Positions 56,581 through 64,000 of a stretch of 64,000 nt of DNA are shown one piece after another. Made by a program: the position numbers and the translations under genes. Origin of the DNA: Siphonodentalium dalli. Lineage: Eukaryota; Mollusca; Scaphopoda; Gadilida; Siphonodentaliidae. The DNA is taken from NCBI GenBank assembly GCA_032622095.1, contig CP136061.1, forward strand, positions 118,926,754 through 118,990,753, read 5' to 3'. How positions within the stretch are numbered: position 1 is the stretch's first letter; each line of letters starts with the position of its first letter. The notes under the pieces were generated by a model that had not been told where the DNA came from, made no database searches, and saw nothing but the letters and a program-made list of their open reading frames with translations.

Positions 56581-57785
56581 AGGGAGTTGTTACGTTGGAA
56601 ATTCCGAACTGTTGGAAAGCTTGAGCTACATGTACTAATTGGTAATTTTGGGTGATTTCATATCTTTTCGATGTACAGTAAGTATGCTGATATTCGAAAA
56701 CAGGAAGTAAATTGTTCAAGGTACACATGTATACGTATTCATGCACATCTCAAGAATGATCGCCAATGATAACCTGGTGGTACGAAGCATGTACTTGTGT
56801 GTGTCGTCCTATACCTGACTCGTATTTAAGTTCGCGCAGTACCATATGAATTTAAAACTGAGCGAAAACTAGTACTGTGCGAATTTAAATACGAATAAGG
56901 TACAGCCTGTATATCATCAGTTGCATTGACAAATAAACGTAACCTCAATACACTTATACAAGACTTAGTGCACGCGGTTGAGTACTGTATACATACAGAT
57001 GAAATATAACGATACGAATATAACATGATGCCACCTGCGTCCGAAGATATCAGTTTTTCCTGTAATCACACCTTTTGAAAGCAAACTTTCTTACAAATTA
57101 GGATCTCTGAGTGAAACATATTGTCAAGGTTTGAGCAGCTAACGAAATTATGGCTGAGAACGTGCGATCAAAAGGGTCTGTAAGTCGGCGGCGTTACCGT
57201 GAGACATGTCCGATTAACAAAGAGTCGCGTCTTCCAAGAGAATAAAAGACCGAGTGATTGGTCCGTATTCCGCTATCTCAACATGGATTAGCTGGCCCCG
57301 TCACCAAAGAAATACTACAATGCTTGAGATCGGCTGTGGGGAAATTTACGCGAAGTTCCGACGAAATAAGATCAGTCCACATCAGGTACATAGATCACGT
57401 GGACTTACAACTCAGGACAAGTCAATATAGAATATATAATTAATTGTGCCATTTATATCACCACAGACACCAACACTTATAAGGCACACAACCATGTCAG
57501 AAACGGTCGTATTCATTTCAAAGTAAGTGTAATTAATACATGTACATTGTGAAATAGATGTAATGGTAATTGAAAAAAATATTAAGTAATTGTAACTTTA
57601 ACTAATTACATTCAATAGTAATTGCCACAGTATATTCCAAGGGGTTTATACTGGACGAGGCCCAATATAGCACGGGGTATACTATTATATTATGGCTGTA
57701 TTGCCGACTATTTAGCCATTTGTTAAACTGGACCGCTCGCGACGTAACAATTTTCTAATTTCCATGATACTTACTATCTTGAATA
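56581..57785. other. Unassigned, with one hairpin
   Basis: At 56821-56893, CGTATTTAAGTTCGCGCAGT is mirrored by ACTGTGCGAATTTAAATACG around a ~30-base loop. No supported gene in the remaining sequence. Confidence 0.5.
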
Positions 57786-57788
57786 ATA

Positions 57789-57948
57789 AACTTAGCTGTC
57801 ATGATTAATCAACTTAGCTATCATGATTAGTCAACTTACTATCTTGATTAGTCAACTTGGCAATCTGTATTAATTAATTTAGCTATATTGATTAATCAAG
57901 TTAGCTATCTCGATTAATCATATAACTAACTTTATTAATCAGCTTAGT
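57789..57948 (+). repeat. 22-bp minisatellite, about 7 units
   Basis: Unit AACTTAGCTATCATGATTAG then TC, degenerate, some units 21 bp. Confidence 0.85.
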
Positions 57949-58530
57949 GGTCCACAAATCACTATGGTCGTTCTATGCATGAAACGAGATATGCTATCGG
58001 CGAAGGTACGATCGTTGCATGTTGTGAATCTTGTAAATCTAGTGTCGCCTTGTGAATAATAACATCAGATTTTGCGTATTCCGGCAACGTATAACATGCA
58101 CAGCTGAAATCAGAACGTGGCGTCGGGCGCAATAGTCGTGATTAAATCTTACTCTAGTCGGGACATTGCTTGACATAAGACTGCGACCTTTTGACTCGCA
58201 TGCGAATCCATTATCGACGAAACTCTAAAATCCCTCGTATATTCTCGCATAGGTCGTTTAAACGGCGTATTTGTCTTCGGGCCAGATACATGCGATTGAC
58301 GCGGATTGTGAAGTCCTAGGGACGGATTACACGTAGTATGTCGTACTGAATAATGATGTACAACCAAGATGAGTTATCCCGAAGAGATATAGGCCAAACT
58401 AAATTAATTACCGCCACTGTGTCACATATAGTAAAGCGGCTATTCGTATATGCGTCAAACTTATATATATTAAACCCAGTAATCGGTCGCATTTGTCGTG
58501 TTTCGGATATCATAACAAACCGACTAGTAT
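57949..58530. other. Unassigned stretch
   Basis: Nothing recognised. Confidence 0.4.
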
Positions 58531-58532
58531 AT

Positions 58533-58792
58533 CTATTTATTGGGGTTTAACGTCGCTTTCAGCAACCAGGGATATATCATGGAGTTGCTGCAGTTTTATT
58601 TGTGGAGGGAAAGTCGGTGCACTAAGGTAAATCTAGCATTGATTTCATTGGCTGGAAGAATGACCCATTGTGCCCGACGAAACAACCGACCATACGCGAG
58701 TAACTGACAACACCACCAGATAGCGATATATGATACAAAGTCAGCGATGACTCCACACCGGGAATTGAACCCATATCGCCAGCGCCGGAGAG

Positions 58793-58795
<3 letters not shown>
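58533..58795 (-). mobile_element. SINE, body and 3' tail
   Basis: On the minus strand: GGGTTCAATTCCCGG (58758-58772) is a strong pol III B-box-like word, followed by a body and then AAAGCGACGTTAAACCCCAA, TAAATAGA. This tail is widespread in mollusc SINEs. The A-box side is replaced by a TA microsatellite. Confidence 0.7.

Positions 58796-58848
<53 letters not shown>
58795..58848. repeat. (TA)n microsatellite
   Basis: About 54 bp of TA repeats, joined directly to the SINE. Confidence 0.97.
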
Positions 58849-58850
<2 letters not shown>

Positions 58851-59094
58851 CAAACTTTATGTCAGGCGAATGTTGGTTATGTTTTTATTTCTGGAGCGAT
58901 AATATCCATTTTGAATATATATAGTTCGTACACATCATGCACGTATGGCGTGAATTTATAAATGTAATTCCTAGGTTTACCAGGGGAATTTTCCATCCGA
59001 TGAAAGACTCAAAAGCCAGACAGTTTTAAATTGCTTGCTGTCTCGCCCTAGTGTGGACTAAACATGTATGTTTATATGTAAATAATGTTCACCT

Positions 59095-59260
59095 TTATTT
59101 TCTGTCGTATTCTATATAATGAATAATGGAGCGCCATCACATACTGCGTAGCAGAATATCGCTGAATAGACGGGTCGTTATTTTCTGTCGTATTCTATAT
59201 AATGAATAATGGAGCGCCATCACATACTGCGTACCAGAATATCGCTGAATAGACGGGTAT
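59095..59260 (+). repeat. Tandem duplication, 83 bp x 2
   Basis: TTATTTTCTGTCGTATTCTA ... AATAGACGGGT occurs at 59095 and again at 59178 with one internal substitution, so the duplication is recent. Confidence 0.97.
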
Positions 59261-59301
59261 GAGATGAACCTAACTGCAATTGTTACTTTGTTTTGAATTT
59301 A

Positions 59302-59725
59302 GAGGCCCACTTAATTTTCTATTCACCGATTATTTGTGCATAGTGCCTTTATATACGGTTTTAATAACAATATATGCCATAAAATATGATTGAAATACTA
59401 TAATTCATCACCAATTGAAACGTCTTTGTCTCAGAAGATGTTCATGGACAAATAGAAAACAGCTGAAATCATAAAGATCCTCCCGTTATGGCTCCCAGAA
59501 TGCAACAGAATTCAAACTAAAAATGTATTTTCAATGGAAAGGGAATAGCTCTATCTTTAAAATATAGAGTTATTCTCTCTCCATTGAAAATATACACCTT
59601 GCACAACAAAACCAGATGAAACTTAAGCACAAAAACACATCGGTAACTCAACAAAAACAACATGTTCACAGTTTATTACACCGGATAAGTTGACAATACA
59701 ATGTTTTGGAGCATCCTATTGATTC
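59302..59725. mobile_element. MITE-like family F, copy 2, with internal hairpin
   Basis: Starts GGCCCACTTAATTTTCTATT; body matches 47527-47902 (CAGCTGAAATCATA, AATGCAACAGAATTCAAACT, GAAACTTAAGCACA, CATGTTCACAGTTTATTACA). At 59526-59598 GTATTTTCAATGGA and its complement TCCATTGAAAATATAC flank an inner inverted pair, absent from copy 1. Confidence 0.65.
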
Positions 59726-59752
59726 ATTTCTGGTTAAATACGATCAGAATTG

Positions 59753-59856
59753 CGAACCTTCGGATTAGTGAACATTCGGAATAATGAACCCTCGGAATAG
59801 AGAATCTTCGAAATAATGAACCTTCGGAATAGCGAACCTTCGGAATAGAGAACCCT
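59753..59856. repeat. 16-bp minisatellite, about 6.5 units
   Basis: Unit GAACCTTCGGAATAGN, repeated with scattered substitutions. Confidence 0.9.
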
Positions 59857-60194
59857 ACCCATTCGAAATATATATTGTCTAAACTAATTTCTCGTATTAG
59901 ATTAAAGCGTGGAAAATTCTGAGTAGCGTTAACACCATGCCATATCATATCGAGGTGACCGTTTCTGAGTCTCCTATTCCATACCATGTAAGAATAAATG
60001 AAAAGTGCTATTGATTTTCTGGCACGTCTGTTCGCCTTTGAGAGTACATTGATTTAATAAAAGTATTTTAAATACATATTTTCATCCTCAGGTTATGACA
60101 AAACAAGGACGTTTCTTAACTACTTATCAAATTATGCTATAAACCAACAAGCAATGTGGAATTCTAATTGGGACATATGTTTTATTTAACCAGA
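59857..60194. other. Unassigned stretch
   Basis: Nothing recognised. Confidence 0.4.
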
Positions 60195-60675
60195 TTAACC
60201 CTTTGAGTGCCAGGTCCGATTTGTGTATCAACCCATATACCCTGTGCCAATGCATTCTCTTATATATGCGAGTCGACCATAGGTCGCCTCGCATATATAA
60301 GAGAATGCATTGGCCTAACAATTTTTCATCTTTTGTTATTATTTTTTACAATTTTAATAATTTTGTCTTATTTCTTACATGTATATTTAGTAGGTTTAGT
60401 GCCAGGGAATCTTATGTTTTTTATGGGCATCAAAATTATTACTATGAATACTTGGTGATAGTTTTGAGTTATAACATGCCCCTAATGTGTTAACCAGTTT
60501 GTTTTTAAATTCGCTATAGCATGCTTAAGCATACCAAAAAAAAATTAAACCCAAAAACAAAAATTCTAAAAATAATTCTAAAAACAAAACATTTATTTTT
60601 TATTGTTTTTAGGGCCGATTTTACACACCGTAAATTAGGGCCGATGAGATCGGCCCGTGGCACTTAAAGGGTTAA
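60195..60675 (+). mobile_element. TTAA MITE family D
   Basis: TTAACCCTTTGAGTGCCAGG to GTGGCACTTAAAGGGTTAA, 481 bp, TTAA at both ends; GGTCCGAT / ATCGGCCC extend the inverted ends. Its ends differ from families A, B and C, yet CCCTGTGCC and one intact 69-bp palindrome (60246-60314) are those of family A. The second palindrome is missing. Confidence 0.85.
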
Positions 60676-60764
60676 GCGATTGTTTTGCATATTGTTCGTT
60701 TTTCTCCAGATAGGTTGTCGTAATCAATGGCTTAATCAATGGATTATAAGACTCGGTATTCCAG

Positions 60765-60860
60765 TTAGTGTAAACTTATTTTACTGAATGATAAACATAA
60801 CAAAGGGGTTGAGACAGTTTTTTCAACGCTTTTCTCGCGCCTCACAACAATTGAGTTTTA
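60765..60860 (+). repeat. Dispersed repeat R, copy 2
   Basis: GTGTAAACTTATTTTACTGA, ACAAAGGGGTTGAGACAG, TTTTTCAACG, TTTTACACACA. Confidence 0.5.
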
Positions 60861-60984
60861 CACACATTCACTAGTGGAAGTACGTGAGAAGGTTACGGTT
60901 GCTAGGAGACAAGGTGTCTGCAGAAGTAGTTAGTTTAGTTTAACATTGCTTGTCCTTTTGGTATAATACACAGAAGAATATACA

Positions 60985-61810
60985 TTCTTTTCGCCTTTAA
61001 TTGTCAAAATTACGACAAGTGTCACGCAAAATGAAAAAATGTTATAATGGCTGCGGACACACGTACACAGTAGCGATGGCATAGTAGGTGTGACAATTTA
61101 TTATAGTGGAGTTTGGTGACAATTGGTTGTCATAATTAATATGCCATAGCAAGCCATGTCGCCCTCTGAAAATTCGCACAGTGAGTCTACCAGCGACGGT
61201 CGATCTCTCAAGGATGTGTGTCTTGTCGATGTTGATCTTTACTCAACACGCAGTGTTATATTTTGCATGCTAACACACAAGTCCACTTGATAACTTAATG
61301 AATAACCCATCTCAACAGCCATGATTGTTCTTACTAATGAAATTAATATAAGTAGATAAACATGCATGTATTGAGATCATATAAAAAGCGTACCACAATT
61401 CTGATATATATGTGTGAGTCAATGAGGAATTGCCACCAGGCCACGGTCAAACACAATTCTGGACGATCTATCGTGCAATTATATATATCGTCGTGAATAC
61501 AATTGAGCAAAACGTAATGAGTAGATTGATGAAAAGCAATGGTTAATTGGTCCAGTCGACTCATTGTGCGAAAAATCAGCGGGCGACATGGATAGCTATG
61601 GCACAGAATTATGACGGACCAATTGTCACCAAACTCCACCATAATAAATTGTCACACCTACTATGCCATCGCTACTGTGGTACGTGTGTCCGCAGCCAAT
61701 CATGGATCAATTTCCAACAACATGGAGCAAATATAAATTTCAGTATATTATGATTTCGCAGCAAAAAGTTGTTTGAATATAGGCTAATTAACACTGAAAG
61801 CACGCGTGGA
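60985..61810 (+). repeat. Dispersed repeat M, copy split by an insertion
   Basis: Left part 60985-61048 and right part 61698-61810 together match 11795-12010. Confidence 0.7.
61049..61697. mobile_element. TIR element, 649 bp, 3-bp target duplication
   Basis: Begins GGCTGCGGACACACGTAC and ends GTACGTGTGTCCGCAGCC; about 82-bp inverted ends, nearly identical. AAT precedes and follows it, whereas the empty repeat at 11868 has one AAT. Three-base duplications and GG starts suit PIF/Harbinger, though its usual target is TWA. Minus frame 61343-61642 has no transposase motif; non-autonomous. Confidence 0.8.
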
Positions 61811-62079
61811 TATCAAAATTAGTGTGAACAAACAATTTGCTTTGCAGCAAGCGACCACCTCAGTATTTGATTGACAGCTGTGGAAAGGTCAATTGTCACA
61901 CAAAATTAACATACATACACACAAATATACTGAACATTTATATGTATAAAATCGTGACATACATGTGAAATAATCTTGCCTTCATATTTATTTCGAGATG
62001 TGGTTCATCTCTGTGGGTCTGTGATAACCATGATATGATTCACCGACGCAGTGTTAACGCATATGTCATGGACAGATGA

Positions 62080-62945
62080 TGGGTGCACCATATAACAATC
62101 TTCAAAACATAAATATGACTCAAAACTTGGCCGACTATCACCGAGAAGAATAAATCTGAAGACGATTGCTTTAGCTTGGCTGATTGGTATGGTACCAGTT
62201 AGAAGAAGTGGTATATTGAGGCGCGTCTTTATTGCGATATTGAGCGCGCTTAATTTCGAAAAAGGCGCGATTATAGCGCAATACCAAATATATGTCGCGC
62301 TTATTATTGCGATATTGCACGCAAAATATTGCAATACTAAGCGCGCTAAATTGCATACAGACCCGATAGTGTTATATTTATATTAGATAAATACTGTGCA
62401 AATAGTGTACATATAGTGTACATATAGTGTACATATAGCATTTACAACTATAACTATATATAAATCTAAAACATTGTCTCTATTTATGCAATAAACAATA
62501 TAGAAGAAGCAATAATTTGATTTAAATTTCACAATTTTTAGCACAAGATGTCGCAATATTAAGCGCGAAATATTGCGATATTAAGCGCAAAATATTGCAA
62601 TAATATCACAAGCGGTGCGCTTATAAGCGTTTCCACTTGCAATATTATTGCGATATTGGGCGCGAAAATAGCGCGCCTAATATACCACTTCTTGTGACTG
62701 GAACTGTACTATATCAACCATAGACACATGATATAATCTTCAAAAAATAAAAATGAATCAAAACTGGGACAGCTATCATCGAGAAGAATCGGTCTGAAGA
62801 CGGTTGTTTTAGCTTGGCTGATTAGTACACAATCAACCATGGATACATGATACAATCTTCAAAAAATAAAAATGAATCAAAACTGGGACGGCTATCATCG
62901 AGAAGAATCAATGTGAAGACGGTTGTTTTAGATTAGCTAATTAGT
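62080..62945 (+). repeat. Three ~118-bp direct units, first split from second
   Basis: Units share ATGATACAATCTTCAAAAAA, ATGAATCAAAACTGGGAC, GCTATCATCGAGAAGAATC, TGAAGACGGTTGTTTTAGC and TGGCTGATTAGTA. Unit 1 is at about 62080-62194, units 2 and 3 at 62715-62945; the element at 62195 lies between. Confidence 0.8.
62195..62701. mobile_element. TIR element with iterated GCGATATT/AGCGCG motif
   Basis: Left CCAGTTAGAAGAAGTGGTAT and right ATACCACTTCTTGTGACTGG are inverted with few mismatches, continuing into GGCGCG words. ATTGCGATATT and GCGCG words recur at both sides (about 62231, 62306, 62565, 62650), in both orientations, separated by AT-rich filler with a 13-bp ATAGTGTACATAT triplet (about 62400-62440). 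No ORF. Confidence 0.7.
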
Positions 62946-63246
62946 ACTATAAAACACCAGACCCTGCACATCGCATCGGCGAGCGTTCATCATCTATCAC
63001 AAATGGTCTTTCACGTCTTTGACGGCGTTCGCTGTTATGGGGCAATTCTGACGATCTCCGGAGCGAGTAATGGACTTTCGATTATCCTATCGCCGTAAAA
63101 TCAGTCAACTGGCCCAAATAAGCCAAGAAGTAGAGAAATATCTGAATCCGATAGAGGCGTCGCGTGGTCAAGATTGTGGTTACCATGTGACTCCTCGGCG
63201 AGACATCGTGTCATTTTTCTGATGAGTGGTTTCCGCTGAAGTAGCT
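62946..63246. other. Unassigned stretch
   Basis: Nothing recognised. Confidence 0.4.
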
Positions 63247-63724
63247 CACCCCTGGTTAAGTGGTCCTGCAAATTGGCTGATTGTTGTATGTCCTGTTGAA
63301 TTGCAGTGATTGTGGTATGGCAAACTGATGATTTTACGAAAATGTACCGTATTTGTTTCTAAAGTTGTCATTTTGCGGCGTTTCGCTATTAAGACCGATT
63401 TGAGTAAAATATATAGTGTCTGCATGGAAGATTCAAGCACTTACATACTAATGGTGGTATTGGTGTTTGTAAAACTATAGGAATAGCCATTTGATTGTGA
63501 CCTGTTTGCAACAACCAAAAGTGTCATTAAATATGTTCTTGAATGTATTATAAACATAATGGCTTTCATCCATGTGTTCTGATTAGCCATAGGGTGTGGA
63601 AAATAACAACTTCAGTTTGCTCTACCATCATCATATCATTTCAGCAGGACCTACCAGCATGATATCAATACAGCAAGACCCACCAGTATCATCGCAAATT
63701 AGCAGGACCACTTGACCATGGGTG
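63247..63724. mobile_element. TIR element family H
   Basis: CACCCCTGGTTAAGTGGTCC at the left is mirrored by GGACCACTTGACCATGGGTG at the right. At the right side a ~30-bp unit (AGCAGGACC ... ATGATATCA) repeats three times; a homologous single end is at 46765. No ORF; class unknown. Confidence 0.65.
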
Positions 63725-64000
63725 GTTGCATACAATGTTTGTGTTTCGTCAGTTTCTCGAATCATTTGATTGCCACTAAGAGGTAGAAATTAAGGCCACA
63801 TGGCGATTTCAATTTAAAGACAGAATTCCAGAGTCAACTCCCACATTGAGGACCAGAGAAACGATATGAAACTTATTAAGCACTCTTAGGCAAGCATATA
63901 TGGCCATGTGGTAGAAGTTGGTGGATTAAATGTGATTTGAAAACAAATTCGGACGGGGAAAATTATGCGGAAGGTGTCAATTGTTATATCATTGATCGAA
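63725..64000. other. Unassigned end of window
   Basis: Nothing recognised. Confidence 0.4.

Noticed and set aside
58758-58772. tRNA gene
   Set aside because: A B-box-like word is present but there is no cloverleaf; the SINE tail explains it.

Overview
The window reads as intergenic or deep-intronic DNA from an AT-rich animal genome. I see no rRNA, no tRNA gene, no CRISPR array, no operon-like gene spacing, and no host protein-coding gene that I can support. Three degraded non-LTR retrotransposon (LINE) coding remnants, a SINE with a tail resembling repeats common in mollusc genomes, many short non-autonomous DNA transposons (MITEs), fold-back elements, satellites and microsatellites dominate. 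The SINE tail, the GACGGACGG-type repeat ends and a Helitron-like end suggest a lophotrochozoan, probably a mollusc. This is an inference from repeat style, not from any gene.

Layout. 1-9 kb: TTAA-target MITEs (partial at 1-165; 592-852; 3694-3943; 4904-5330; 5327-5717), a degenerate GAT-rich tandem block (1160-2420), fold-backs (6006-6262; 7246-7766), then a SINE head running into a TA microsatellite and two direct CTGTCTGTC-type repeats. 9-17 kb: mostly unassigned, with a ~60-bp tandem block carrying CACGTG-like sites, a long GA microsatellite, fold-back relics and a perfect 60-bp palindrome. 17-21.3 kb: a segmental duplication that grades into a 167/187-bp satellite array with higher-order structure, split by a 502-bp TTAA MITE. 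24-26.2 kb: TTAA MITE and a 5'-truncated LINE with a readable RT C-terminus. 27-31 kb: dispersed repeats, a degenerate tandem block and another TTAA MITE. 31.7-35.2 kb: nested elements. 37.5-39.7 kb: minus-strand LINE relic (ORF1, endonuclease, linker). 40-43.3 kb: PPR-free repeat terrain with a CTGTCTGTC-type element, adjoining TTAA MITEs and a hAT-like MITE with an 8-bp target duplication. 44-47.9 kb: 31-bp minisatellite, third LINE relic, dispersed repeats. 48.5-50.9 kb: a 14-unit ~160-bp array ending in a Helitron-like terminus. 51-64 kb: inverted repeats, more TTAA MITEs, minisatellites, the SINE tail, and two well-bounded TIR elements (61049-61697; 62195-62701).

The strongest signal is the TTAA-target element community. 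At least five families defined by different terminal repeats occur here, three of them carry the same double-palindrome core, and three pairs of elements abut by sharing one TTAA. Transposase genes are absent, so all are presumably mobilised in trans, most plausibly by piggyBac-type enzymes. The repeats provide internal controls: empty copies of the host repeat in this same window demonstrate the insertion points of two elements.
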